A DNA stretch of 64,000 nt, taken from NCBI GenBank assembly GCA_029641185.1, contig JAPWGK010000004.1, positions 1,240,001 to 1,304,000 on the forward strand, written 5' to 3'. The DNA is from Pseudofabraea citricarpa (lineage: Eukaryota; Ascomycota; Leotiomycetes; Helotiales; Dermateaceae). The position numbers and the translations under genes are program-made. The notes below the pieces were generated by a model. It was not told where the DNA came from. It saw only the letters and a program-made list of their open reading frames with translations, and ran no database searches. The stretch's first letter is position 1, and each line of letters begins with the position of its first letter. Below are positions 47,267 to 59,400 of this stretch, piece after piece.

Positions 47267-47733
47267 TGTGAATCACTATTTGTTGGTTGGTGGAATGGTT
47301 TGCAGATGTGGGATATGTTTCAGTGCAGAGAGATTGTGAGAATGACGACGAGCTTTATAATGTTGGAAGAAGTGGACTCTTATGCCCTCTTTGCGTTCAG
47401 CTCAGCCTGCAGGAACCAGGTCGAGGATCTTTCGGTCACGAGGCGCGGGGTTACGGCGCTAGCACAAAGATGGAAACTACTTTAGTGCAGGATTAGCATG
47501 GTGTTCATGGGCCACACCACGCTAAAGTTAATCCGAGCCCCGATTTCCGATTTCATTATTTGACCTGCCTTGCCCGCGTCCTGATTACTGTACCCATCGA
47601 CTCATCGAAACAAAGAAACCACGCCTCCCCAGGAACACCATCTACACCAGCGAACATCTTCTATAAGAAACCCACAAGAGAAACCAACCATCATCAATCA
47701 TTACAAGCACCCGACCGATCTTTTCAGTCAGCC
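47267..47733. promoter_or_regulatory. Divergent promoter between ESS1 and RPB9
   Basis: 467 bp of non-coding DNA shared by two genes that both act on RNA polymerase II. No specific motif is assigned. Confidence 0.45.
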
Positions 47734-48411
47734 ATGGCTTCACCCGCTTCCAGCGCCGGCGATGAGCCCAAGAAGAATATGGAGCAGATCACCTTCCGTT
47801 TCTGCAGCGAATGGTACGCAAGCTTTTTTCCTGAGTATGATAATGTAACCAACACTAACGCGCGCCCAGTTCCAACATGTTGTACCCCAAAGAAGACCCC
47901 GAGACGCATCGCCTTCAATTTGCCTGCCGAACATGTCAGTACAGCGAAGAGGCTGCCTCCTCTTGCGTTTTCCGAAACGTACTCAACAACCAGCAAGGAG
48001 AGACCGCAGGCGTGACGCAGGATGTTGGATCCGACCCTACAGTTGGTTTACCTCTCTGTTTATTGTGTGGTGAAGTTGCAGTTTGCGAGGGCAGAATACG
48101 CAGGACGCAAGGCGCTGTAGAAGATGAGAACCGCCCGAAGAAGAGTCTTCTATGAAAGCAAGGAGATTGAGTGACTGTGGTAGTTTCTCATCAACTTCTG
48201 CTGACACATCTGCTACTCCTTTAGCTACCTAGGTCCAACAAGACGTGCCCCAAGTGCAAGACGGAGGATGCTGTGTTTTTCCAGTCTCAACAGAGATCTG
48301 CCGAAACTGGAATGGTAATTATGTGCACTCCAGAAGGCATGAGTTGATGCTAACAGCAACTTGCAGAAATTGTTTTATGTCTGCTGTGGCTGTGGTCACA
48401 TATTTTCATGA
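47734..48411 (+). CDS. RPB9: DNA-directed RNA polymerase II subunit RPB9
   Basis: Four exons: 47734-47813, 47870-48041, 48225-48314, 48367-48411; 128 residues. RPB9 is a small two-zinc-ribbon subunit that affects start-site choice and transcript proofreading. The N-terminal ribbon has FRFCSEC (Cys24, Cys27), split by intron 1, and FACRTC. The C-terminal TFIIS-like ribbon has NKTCPKCKTEDAVFFQSQQR and ends CCGCGHIF. Intron 2 is 183 nt with a weak GTTGGT donor. The splice DPT|LPRSNKTC reproduces the usual RPB9 linker. The last exon is only 45 nt. Confidence 0.93.
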
Positions 48412-48612
48412 TACACGCGAGTTGAATTTTGTGTGTATTCTACGGGCGTTTTGATTATCATGGCGCATGGAATGGATAGCATGGGGAACAAAAGGCGTTT
48501 TGGTCATTAGATAGAAGACGCAGCAAGGGTGGTGGGGAATATTTAGTATTTTAATGGACAGATTCCGTCAAACGCCTGCACTATGCTACACCGTGACCTT
48601 ATACAGATATAT

Positions 48613-49174
48613 CTACACATGCATTGGTGCCAATGACAAGATTTTTGACCAGTTCATCTTCCTCAATTCGTTTCCAACAACACCTAACCTGATATTAGCA
48701 TTTTTCATTCTCCCAGGGACCTGGACCACTGACCGTTCAATCTGGTGCCAATGGGTTCCCCAGCTTTGTTGATCAATACGCATGCATTGTCTCCGAACTT
48801 GACAACACTGCCATCGGACCGCTGTAGCTTCTTTGCTGTTCTAACCACGACTGCATGTCTCATATCTCCTCTTCGAACCTTGTTGGCGCTCGAAATCGAC
48901 ACGCTTCCACCGGGGCCGGATTCTGGTCCAAAGTTCCTCTGCTTCTGCACAACGACGACGACACGGTCTCCTGCACCGGAGTTAGCATTCAATATTGTCG
49001 TCTTCGAGGCAGGGCCGCGGACCAATCTTCGCATGTCTCTTCATTTTCAACACTCTGATACATTCCACAACGGCAGCCCCCGAATTGTCAATGCAATTCA
49101 TCATAGTCTACGTATTTGTTAGCATGGCTGAGTAGTACAGAGAGCATGTTAGGGCTCGCCTTTAGTTGAATCAT
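48613..49174 (-). CDS. MRPL38: Mitochondrial large-subunit ribosomal protein uL14m
   Basis: Four exons: 49174-49160, 49107-49023, 48970-48734, 48683-48613; 135 residues. It is the mitochondrial form of bacterial L14, at the intersubunit face of the large ribosomal subunit. Motifs: MIQLKTMMNCIDNSGAA start, GDRVVVVVQKQR, VRRGDMRHAVVVRT, DGSVVKFGDNACVLIN, GEPIGTRLNG, and NELRKMNWSKILSLAP end. All three introns are 50-52 nt. The first is GC-AG (AAG|GCGAGC...CGTAG), and the second has a rare GTCCGC donor. The unspliced DNA looks frameshifted between AKIG and DRVVVVV; the 52-nt intron with GCTAAC branch and GTGCAG acceptor resolves this. The yeast-style name is used for orientation. Confidence 0.9.
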
Positions 49175-49858
49175 CGTGAGATCATGTCACGGCTTGCGCA
49201 GTCTGGGGATCAAGAAGGTCTGTATATATGGATGCTGCGACTCGACCTTCACAGCTCAAAATTCGCGATTCCGGCTAGCGCCGCCGGGACAGCGACAGCG
49301 ACAGGCGACAGGGGGTGATTATGTGATTATGGGGGCCAATCGATATTCCAACTGCGCCATCTCTTGTTGATCCGCATGTCTGTCTGTCTCTTGTGCCTCT
49401 CCTTTTGTTCTTACCATATATTCATAATTAGTGACCGCATTCACTCATTGTTATTCACATTTTTGGCTTCCTATTGTCCCCCCCCGCACCCGATTTTGCT
49501 CAATAGACTCGCTCATGGCTCAATAATACTATACATTGGCTTTTCCTCCGACAATACTTAGAAAACGAAACGCGGCCGAGAGGGAGCGTCAAGAGTTGGA
49601 TTGAGGAGCTGAGGATTCTTGCGCCGCCATTTATAACACCACCAATCTCAAAATTTGCGCGCTTGATCTAGGTTACCAAGATTCTTTCCACTCTGGTCGC
49701 AATTGGTGTCATTCATTCAAAAATTTCTCTGTAGCGCATCGCATCTACCCGGCGCCATCCAACTGTACAAAGGCACCACTTCACCCTCGCTCTCCAGCAC
49801 TCCCCAACTCGCATTCAGAGTCGTCGCATGAATTTGCTTTAGAGCTTTCCAGATCGCT
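49175..49858. promoter_or_regulatory. Divergent intergenic region between uL14m and SET9
   Basis: 684 bp without coding potential; holds both promoters. A C-homopolymer lies near 49481. Nothing else is recognised. Confidence 0.45.
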
Positions 49859-52301
49859 ATGCCTCCCAAGACCAGCGCCCAGAAGAAACCGCGACTTACT
49901 CTTGCACAGTTGCACCAATACGACGATACTTTGACAGATGCACTTGTAGATCATGTAAGAACTCGCGACTCAGCGGCCAGGAAGACTTTGTGGACACTTC
50001 TTAACAGCCTCATAGGTGTACTACTGGACCAGTATTCGGAAAAACCGCAGCGTATTCCATTCGTCTCGTGGAGTTCGAGAGGAGGACGTGACGGCAATTC
50101 TACGAGAAGCGGTGATCATTCAGAAAGATGTTGCAAAAGCCGAGACGCAACTTATGGCTCTGCCTGGACTCAAGAAGTTCTCTCAGAGCTTGAAATCAGA
50201 AAAGGAGAAGGACGACTTTCGAAGACACTTGAGAAAGTACATTAACATCTACCTGCCTGACTGTCCTTTCGAAGTTTCAAGCACCAATCGGTATACCGTA
50301 GTCACACACGAAGCAGCGGTTATGGCGCGACGATTCATCAAGAAGGGAGAGCTCATAAAGTACCTTTGCGGAATACAAGTCATCATGACACCCGAGGAGG
50401 AAGAGAAGGTCAATTCTAGCCGACGCGATTTCAGTATTGTTGTGTCGAGTCGCAACAAGGCCGCTTCCTTGTTTCTTGGACCAGCCAGATTTGCAAACCA
50501 CGACTGCGGAGCCAACGCTCGACTCATGACTACAGGAAACGCAGGCATGGAGGTCAGAGCCGAAAGAGACATCGAAGTAGGCGAGGAAATCACGGTCACG
50601 TACGGCGACAACTATTTTGGGGAGGATAATTGTGAATGTCTCTGCAAGACGTGTGAAGACCTGTGTCAGAATGGATGGCAGATGGAAGAGGGGGAGGACG
50701 GTAGTAAGATCACGCCCAAACCATCCATCGAGGAAGCTCAGACAGCAGACGGACGATCGTATTCCCTTCGACGGAGAAGAAGACTGTCTGTGACCTCGTC
50801 CCGAGCAGGATCGACAACCCCTGATGTAAATATCAGACCCATCGTCCCGAAACGGAGTCCCAAGTCGCGATCTAGACTTAGCCATCTGAATTCGCCCTCA
50901 ACCCAATCCATGTCAGCCTCTGCAGAGCCGAACATCTCACCTTTGAAGCGCAAGAGAGAAATGGACGAACCGGAAGTAGGAACGCCTCAAGAGCCGAAGA
51001 AGTTGAAGATGACGCCACCATTGAAGACAGAAGAGCCAACTGAAGAGCCTCTCCTACAGCCAAGTGTTGAAGAAGCACAAGCCAGCTCTGTCTCTATTTC
51101 TGATTCTGATTCTAGGCAAGAGCCGACGGAGGTGGACGTGGTTTCATCATTGAAGACAGAAGAGCCAACAGTAGATCCTGTGCTACCACCCAGTGTTCAA
51201 GAAACACGAGCAAGCTCTGTCTCTGTTTCTAATTCTGATTCTAGACAAGAGCCAAAGGAGTTGGATATGGTTCCATTATTGAAGACAGAAGAGTCGGCAA
51301 TAGATCCTGTGCTACCACCAAGTGTTCAAGAAACACGAGCCAGCTCTGTTTCTGATTCCACACATAGCGAACCGCCTTCATCCGGTTCAGAGAATCTACA
51401 TGAAACCGATGCAACTTCCGTTGATGATGACGATACAATCATTGTGAAGGTTCCGACTCTAAGCCCAAGAGCACACAAGATAGCCAAGCCCTCTGAGCCA
51501 CAGATGCAAGAGAACTCTGGCAATCCTATTCTGGTTGGAGATTCTACAAGCGGCGAACACCCAGTACTTCAGGATGAAGGCGCATCCTCGGGTCTCTCAG
51601 ACTTAGATTCTGCCCATGAGCTTGACGATTCAACTCAATCTGTAGAACCAAAACCTCGGTCTGCAAAACCAAAGAGCAGCGAGACTCGCACTAAGAGAAG
51701 GAAGGCTGCTGCACCACTGCCTAAAATGGACCATGACCATGCACCAAAAGTGCGTATTCCTGGTGATTACGTGCTCACAGCAGCGCTTTTGGCCGAGCCG
51801 GCATCTGCGTGGATCAACTGCAAGATCTGCGAGGAGCCTTTCGTACAAAAAGATGCGTATTTCACCAAGTCCTCCTGTCCACGATGCGAACGCCACAGCA
51901 AGCTTTATGGATACATGTGGCCAAAGACAGACAAAGAAGACAGCGAGGACGAAGAGGAGCGTATCACTGACCACCGAACTGTCCATCGATACATTCGTCC
52001 TGACGAGGAGAAGTTGGTCAGAAAGAGAAGCAAGGACCCGTCCGTTGTATTGGAGACAGACGAAGACCGAGCGCTGAAGTTAGCCATTAATGAGGCTCGG
52101 ATCAAGAAGTGGAACCAAGAAGAAGTATGGGAGCTCACTAAAGAAGAACAAAAGAGAGTTGCCAACGAGGTCAAGCAAAAGGCCAAAAAACAGAAGTCTG
52201 CAGCAGCCAGTAAGGAGGCTTCAGACAAACAAGGAACCAAAGGTGGCAAGATCTCCAAGAAACCTCGGGGGAAATACAACAAGTCAGCGGTGAAGAAATA
52301 G
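49859..52301 (+). CDS. SET9: SET9-type histone H4 lysine-20 methyltransferase
   Basis: Two exons: 49859-49954 and 50016-52301; 793 residues. The enzyme (Suv4-20/KMT5 type) methylates H4K20 in chromatin. The N-terminus LTLAQLHQYDDTLTDALVDH plus VYYWTSIRKNR is the typical SET9 opening. The SET domain (about 115-250) shows ELIKYLCGIQVIMTPEEE, ARFANHDCGANARL (the NHDC pseudoknot motif) and GEEITVTYGDNYFG, followed by a Cys-rich post-SET CECLCKTCEDLC. The long C-terminal part is disordered, contains a 43-residue tandem repeat (DNA 51021-51370), a CxxC pair motif near 610-625 (INCKICEEPF, SCPRCERH), and ends in a basic tail. Confidence 0.94.
51021..51370. repeat. In-frame 129-bp tandem repeat inside SET9
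   Basis: Units start at 51021, 51150 and 51279 (each with TTGAAGACAGAAGAG), exactly 129 bp apart. Two full copies and a partial third encode 43-residue units with LKTEEPT, PSV.E..ASSVS and DSRQEP. The later two units are more alike than the first. Confidence 0.85.
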
Positions 52302-52745
52302 ATAACTGGAGCATTTTGAACACGGTGTTTGGGAAGGATTTAGGCATTAGCATCTATGCATCATGGACAGGTGTTGGGGAGTTCTTTGATCAGCAACGGG
52401 GCCTTGCATGGTTGGAGACCACAGATGGGAAATAGATCTGCTTTGCCGTGTATTATATGGACCAGAATAAGATAGATACCTATATTTGATTATGTTGAAT
52501 TAACTCTCACTCGACCCCTGCTATATCCCGCGTGCCCCTATTCCTCTAGCTTCGTTTGTCTGCCCCTCGCTTGAGCTAATCGCACAATACCCCACCAAAA
52601 CCATGACGCCAACCTTGTACTACTGATATCCGTTTAAGACACGCGACGGCCTCGAATTCTATACACGCCTTCTCCGGGAATATCTCATGGCTCGGTCGCA
52701 CGAGATATAAACTCAGAAGATCCCATACTGACGCCCACCGCCAAC
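52302..52745. other. Spacer between SET9 and SRP72
   Basis: 3' flank of SET9 and promoter of SRP72; no gene. Confidence 0.45.
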
Positions 52746-54744
52746 ATGGCGTCCAATCCCACTGCAACACTCACTTCCCTACTCCGGTCCTCCACCATCT
52801 CCGACGACGAAGAAATCCTTAAGGCTGCCAACGCTGTTCTTAAGACGTCGAAGAGCAATCCAGAAGCTCTTCACACTCGGGTTGTTGCGTTGCTGAAGCT
52901 TGATCGATTCGATGATGCACTGCGAGCCCTCGACGATGGCGGTGACAAGCTCGAGGAACGCTGTGTACTTGAGAAGGCATACGCTCTGTACAAGACTGGA
53001 AAGCTGGCCGAGGCGGAAGAGTTAGCACGGTCTGGGAACAGTAGGGGCTTGAAGCACATCGCTGCACAAGTGGCATATCGTGCGGAGAAATTCGAGGACG
53101 CCGCGAAGATTTACAAGGAATTGAGCGGCTCAGCTGCGGGCGTCGAAGGCGAGGAGAACGATTTGAGAATCAATAGCTCGGCGGCGGATGCGCAATTGGA
53201 ATGGCAGGGAAATGGCGACAAGGTTGAGCAGAACCGCAAGAAGCCGGGCAGAGAGGACCTGGAAGCCTTCGAGACAGCTTACAATGCTGCTTGCGGATGC
53301 ATTGCGCGAGGAGATCTAGCCGCGGGCAATGTCCTTTTGAAGAGGGCACGGGACCTATGCGAAGCTTTGGACGAGCTGACTGATGAGGAGAAGCGCGCTG
53401 AAGTCTTGCCTATCATGGTTCAACAAGCTTTCGTATTCACAAAGTTGGGCAAGCTAGACCAGGCGGAGGCGCTTCAAAGGATGATCAACATCGCAGAGTG
53501 AGCATCTCTTACTACATTCAGTACTGGGAAAGCTAACCAACATATGTAGTGTGCCTGAGCCACCCACCAAAGTCATAGCTCAGAACAATGCCTTAGCTGC
53601 GGTGAAAGAGCACGAGAATTCTTTTTTGACTCAGCACAGGTTTGAGACCGTCCCTACACTCTCACACACCGAAAAGCACTTTGAGCATCAGGCCAGCTTA
53701 CTCAGAAGAAATCGATATATCGTTGACCTTCAAGCACTGAAATACCTCGGAGTAGAGCGCTCGACGTTGTCTACAATTTCGGAGTCAGCAGCACCAACTA
53801 CTTCTCCTTTTGTCAACAACCTTTCTGTGCTCAATGTGGCAGCACATGCTCGTGGTGTGGTTGGCAAGGCTAGTTTCAAACACATTATACCGTTGCTAGA
53901 AAAACGTCCTAATGATGTTGGCTTGATTCTTACCATAGTTCAACTCTACGTTCTAACCAACAACCCTGGACCGGCGATAGACCTGTTAGAGTCATTTTTC
54001 AAACGCCTTGAAGAGTCCAAGACAGCCTCTGATCAGGATGTTCGTTTTGCACCAGGTCTAGTTTCTTTGCTCGTTTCTCTGTATAGACTTCAAGGTCGGA
54101 AATCACCTATACGGACCGAGCTAGGTAAAGCGGCTGTATACTGGCGACGGAAATCAGAAACACCCGTATGCATCCTCCAGCCAGCCGGAATTGCTCTGCT
54201 AGATTCTTCAAATCCCGAAGATCTATCGCTCGCAGGTAAAATCTTTGAAAGCTTGCGTGAGAAGGACGCAAGTGATCGAATCGCCATTGCAGGATTTGTT
54301 GCTTCATATGCAATCTCAGACTATGCAAAGGTCGAAGATGACCTTGACAAGCTGACTGCAGTTGAACGTCTCGTCTCAGGGATTGACGCAGCGGCTCTTG
54401 AAGAAGCTGGCGTCGCATTACCTCCTGTCCCCGCAGCCGTAGCCAGTAAGAAGCGCAACGTAGATACCGAGAAGGAGAAAGACAAGCCAGCCAAGAAGCG
54501 TAAGATACGCAAGCTGCCTAAGGACTACGAAGAAGGCAAGAAGATGGATCCCGAGAGATGGCTTCCAATGCGTGACAGGAGCTCCTATCGGCCTAAGGGC
54601 AAGAAAGGCAAGAAGAAGGCTATGGAAGCCACACAGGGCGGAGTGGTGAAGGAAGAAGAGAGCCTAGAGCTCGTAGGTGGCTCGGCTGTCAAGGTGGAGA
54701 AGGCAGCACCACAGAAATCTAAGAAGAAGAAGGGCAAGAAGTGA
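52746..54744 (+). CDS. SRP72: Signal recognition particle subunit SRP72
   Basis: Two exons: 52746-53497 and 53550-54744; 648 residues. SRP72 pairs with SRP68 on SRP RNA and takes part in ER targeting of nascent proteins. The N-terminal two-thirds are TPR-like helical repeats, for example KLDRFDDALRALDDGG, LYKTGKLAEAEELAR, AYRAEKFEDAAKIYKELS and VFTKLGKLDQAEALQR. The C-terminus carries the SRP72 RNA-binding motif, KKRKIRKLPKDYEEGKKMDP then ERWLPMRDRSSYRPKGKKGK, and ends in a Lys-rich tail. The splice GA|GTGAGC to ATGTAG|T gives NIADVPEPP and keeps the frame. Confidence 0.95.
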
Positions 54745-54977
54745 TTGCGTCGCTCACTTCTCATGCTCGTCTTCCCATCTCATCTATCTATGGCAGCTTC
54801 ATTCATGCAGCGTAGATGGGAAACATGAAATGGACATGACCATTTGGCTTGTGTGTTTCCTGGCTTACCAGCTCGCTGGCTAGCTTCCTCTAGAGCTCCG
54901 TCCTCTTTTGGAATACCACATCTTAGCTCATACTACACAATGCAAAGCCAATTACAACATTCTGACCGTTTTCATCC

Positions 54978-55080
54978 TACTTAGGTAGGTACCTACTCTC
55001 CACCTTGTCTACCTTACCTACCTAGGTATCAACCCAATGCGACCTTAGATACCTAGGTACCTACTTATACAGTATAGGTA
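54978..55080. repeat. Cluster of TAGGTACCTA-like palindromes
   Basis: Contains a perfect 12-bp palindrome GTAGGTACCTAC (54985-54996) and several overlapping variants: ACCTACCTAGGTA, TACCTAGGTACCTA. Together they could form alternative hairpins. Confidence 0.55.
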
Positions 55081-55520
55081 TTCTATCATGAATTGCAAAT
55101 TATCGATCGCTTAAACATCTTCTCAACCCTTAACGCATAAACCTTTGACAACAAATTAAACAAGCATGCCCAGCCTTAACCTCAGCCTTAACCTCAGCCT
55201 CACTCACCCCACACCACCCCACCCCACGCCATGCCACGCCACGCCACGCAAGGCCACGCAATCCAAGAAGAAGAAAAAAGAAAAAGAAGAACTCTCAAAG
55301 CAAGCGGCCCCAAAAAACTCAACTCAGCACTTGTGCAAAGGAAAGGAAAAAGGGTCCTCCTGTACAGATGCTTATTTATTGCATCAGTTGGCCCGGCGAA
55401 GCGAAAAAACCAAATCCACGTTCGCATCCGCATCCGCATCCACTGCTCTGCACTGCTCTGCTCGGCTCTGCTTGGCATCCATCTCATCTGCTCTCGTTTA
55501 ATTTTTGGATTTTTGGAATT

Positions 55521-55548
55521 TGGGATTTGGGATTTGGGATTTGGGATG
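55521..55548. repeat. TGGGATT 7-nt tandem repeat
   Basis: Four tandem copies of a 7-nt unit, preceded by shorter variants (TTTTTGGA). Simple-sequence DNA. Confidence 0.65.
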
Positions 55549-56401
55549 CGTGAGGGTGAATAAACATGTTTGAAGAATTACTGATATGCTTGCTTGCTTG
55601 CTTAACACCTATGCAACACCATAACATGGCATGGCAAAAACTTGCACATCCAACCAACAGAACCAACCAACAGACCAACTAACTGACTAACTGATATCTA
55701 TTCCGATTGACATGACCAAGAGAAATCCACCCCACATCACATCACATTACATCACATGGAATGAAAAGAACGAAAACAATCCGAAGAAACTCGATCCGTC
55801 CGGATCAAATCAGACCAAACCCGAAAAGCATAAACCACAAACCATAGAACGAGCAAATGACCAAGTCAAGAAAAAAGCCTCTCCTCTCCTCTCATACATG
55901 TTAATCAAATCAATCAATCACCAGGTAAGCAAAGAAGAGTAGAGAAGAAGACAAAAACTACAAAGGCCATAGTATAATCCAAACTCCATCTACTATGCAT
56001 TCGTGCGCGTCATTCGCCCTCACCCTGGAACCTAATCTTCCAAATCCCCCCTCCCTCCTTGGAGGCCCTCTTAGGGTACGTGCCCACAGCCCAATAACGA
56101 GAAATAAAAGAACAAAAAAGAACCCCATATACAACATGATACCTGTGTCTGTGACTTGTGTCTGTGTCTCTTGTGTGATAGAAGAAGAAGCCCCTTCTTC
56201 ATCCCCCGCCCCGCGCTACCTTTATGATGTACACCATACAATTTTTACAAATGAAACTTTTTTGGTCCCGCCTGGTTGTTGATTTATCCCCACACAATGC
56301 TAGCTAAAAACTCTGTCATTAAGAACTGTTATAATGAAAATAAATGCCACGTATGGCCGTCGAATCTCGGATTCGTTGAAGAATATTCTGGGTCGATTGG
56401 C

Positions 56402-59400
56402 CTACGCACTGACCATGGCCTGAAGAGGTGAGTTCAAGGCAATGTCATTTTCAGAGCCCTTCCGCTCTCTGTGCTGTGCATCGCCACGCTTGTCATTTAT
56501 TGTGGAGGTTGTTGGTGAGTTTGATGCCTCTGGGGTATAGAATATTGCCTGCTTTCCATGACTAACTCCGTCACTATCGTCTTCGTCTTCATCCTCAACG
56601 GGAGGCAGAGGTGTACGACGACCATCTGAAATGCTGACTGCATGCTCGCTCTCGCCATCCGAAGTTACTTGTCCGTTGTTTGTACCATGGAGTGACAATT
56701 TTCTGTGGAGGTCTCTGAAGCTTCTGGCTGTTGCAGAGCTTGCAGTTGCCGCAGATCCATGACGTTCATGGAATTCATACGGTTCCGCAAGGACTGAGTG
56801 AAAATCGTCATCAATGGTTGCCGGTGACAAGGCACTTGACTCATCCCTGTGGCTCTGTCTTCGAAGACGTAATCGCTCATCTGGTGACATACTATGGAGT
56901 TCTGAGCCGAAGGTGATAACCGAGGCTTTCTTGCCATGCACGACAAAACTGCCAGTGCCACGGATAAGAACATCCTCATTGCTATTATCCTCAGACATGC
57001 CGGCACTGGAGGCCGAGTCTTTACCTTTGCGACTTCGATGGTGGGTCGGTACATGAGCATCTCGAAGTGTGCGGTGTAAACTGCGTCGAATCTTGCCCCT
57101 ATCTAACTTGTCCTTTTCACCCGACGGTTCATTCACATCATCACCATCAAGACCAGTGGTAGGTCGCTTACTTTCTGGTGTCACTGCATCCGAGAGACCT
57201 GTTTGTTCCAATACTGCTTGCTCGGCGGCATCAGGGCCTGGGGTGGAAGGACGAACCTGGGAGTCGCTAGAGAGAGCGTGGACGGTCCCAGGTCGAGAAG
57301 ATGTAGGTGCCGTTCCTGGGCTTGATGGAGCTACGGTTGAGACAGAAACCTTACGGCCACGAGGATCAAAACTAAGAGGTGGTAGCTCCCACGAAGCCTG
57401 GGCTTTGTGAAAGCTGGATGAGTTGTTGAGAGCCGGTGGTGTCTGGAATATATCATCCAGTGCATGCTCATTCTCCTGCTGCGATGTTGGCTGAGCTGAA
57501 GTTGATGGTCGTGTGCTTGTAGTTGGAGAGCGTGGGCTGCGTGGAGGAGCCAAGGTGCTACTGGCCTTGGAATGCAAACGAGGAAGGTTGGCTCGTTCTG
57601 GAGACTGTACTTCCCCAAAAAGTTCACCAGTATTCACAGGCGGTTCATCGTAGTTCACATTCTCTTCGTCCAAGTCCATAGACAAAATCTCCTTGTGGCA
57701 TCTTAAGCGCCATATCTCCATTCTGCCCCATTTTAATTGTGCAGCCATTCGTCCGGCAGCTAAGATAACTTGTTCGCGAGTTTTCGATTGGATTGGCGCG
57801 AGAATCATCAAGTGGCGTGCGTTTCTCAATTGGGCATCCAATTGTTTTTGTGCAACCGCGAGCTTTTCTTCAGCATCAGAAATTTTTTGCAGCATGATTT
57901 CTCGCCGGGCAGAAAGTATGTCTTGAGCCATCTTCGTATCGATCCTGCCACTGACAATAGTGACTTCCCCCGAAGGAGTCTGAACAGATCGAGCACCATC
58001 GGTATTGCTGTCTAGACGTCGAATGCCCCGACTTCGTTGACCCTCGTAGTTACCACCAACAACTCCACGCATTCTAACCCCGGATGTTCGGAAAGCTGCT
58101 GCATAGTTGAGCTTTGCTAGCCAGTCATTCATTTCTTCCTCGTTGTCGGCTAAAAAGGTTTCTTCAAATCCGCCGTGTCGGACAAAGACAAAAGCGTTTT
58201 TGTGTTTTTTGTACGTCGAGTCTAGTAAGGCAACTGCATCGTCCGTAGACATCAAGGCATCGGGCTTGAAATGATCAAGAGGAGGCTTGAATATGACGGG
58301 AATTCCATCATGTCCTTGCTTAACGTGAGTCTCGTGCTGATTCATTAAATTCTTAATCCAAGCAGTGTTTCGAAAGAAGTAGAGCTGGGCACCAGTCAAA
58401 ATGGCTCCCCACTCTTGCCATGGAGATCTAGTCTTCTTCTTCTTCGCATCCTTACGCCAAAGCAAGCCAACTTTTGTTATCTTGATGTCGACGATACCGG
58501 GATGTGCATCATCCGGGTTATTTGTCGTCCTGTCCGACATAAAAGCATCCGGACGCGATCTTGCTGACACAATCTGCAAAATGCCAGTCCTGAAGAATGT
58601 TTTCTGCAAATCTCGAAGATTTAGTGAAGTCGCAGTGCCGAGATAACTATAATGTTCTTCTAGATGCATTACTTCCTTCAGGTTTGGACGCAGTGTGTCT
58701 AGCTTGCTATCAATAATAAGAGTGTAGGGATCGACTGGTTCTTTGGACGACCTCTTCGTAGGATCAGTATTTCCGCGAGGAAATATAGACTGCTTTTTCT
58801 TGACTTTGTGCTGAACGATACGCTCACCGTTGATGTCAAGATCGTCTTCAACGTGAATAAAAGGAGTGTATGAGATGTTATCGTAGAAACACTCAAGGAT
58901 CTCGTCGAAGATGCCCTCACCACAAGTATTCTTCAGATAATCGGGTTTCTGCATCTTGTGCTTGTTGTTCTTGTTGAACACATCTGTGTGTAGAATAAGG
59001 AGAGAGAATGCTATGAAATATGCCTGATCTGGCGAAGCATAGATACCTGGGTTACACTCGTGATATCTATTTGCAAACCCTTGCAAGCATCGGTCTATGT
59101 GCTGAGTCTCTTTCGGCAATTCGACTTCCATCAACAGTTTTCGGATTGCCATGTCCATTGGATCGCCAAAGAAGCCAAAACCACGCATGTAACTTCGAAG
59201 AACCGCTTGGGAGAACGGATCGCTGCCCTTAGACAAGACAGCCGCTACAACTCCTCGACTGACAGCTTCTTCAAGACGCACAAGGTATTTTGCTGGCGTA
59301 TCATCTTCATGTCGTTCTGGAAGTACTACTGGTGGTGGTTCTCTGGTCAATTGCATGGAATTCTGCTTAGAAGTATTCGAACCTGGGGTATCTGGACCAC

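Larger units (their letters stand above)
54745..56401. other. 1.7-kb repeat-rich intergenic region
   Basis: No gene is supported. It includes a cluster of TAGGTACCTA-type palindromes (54978-55080), short CACGC/CCTTAAC repeats (55165-55260), a 7-nt tandem repeat (55521-55548) and a TTGC run near 55589. The right end is the 3' flank of the Sec7-PH gene. Confidence 0.5.

Noticed and set aside
48042..48224. The long RPB9 intron as a possible snoRNA host
   Set aside because: No paired C/D or H/ACA boxes could be recognised by eye.
48713..49034. Apparent frameshift or truncated gene in the uL14m region
   Set aside because: A 52-nt intron with a rare GTCCGC donor, GCTAAC branch and GTGCAG acceptor restores the full conserved protein.
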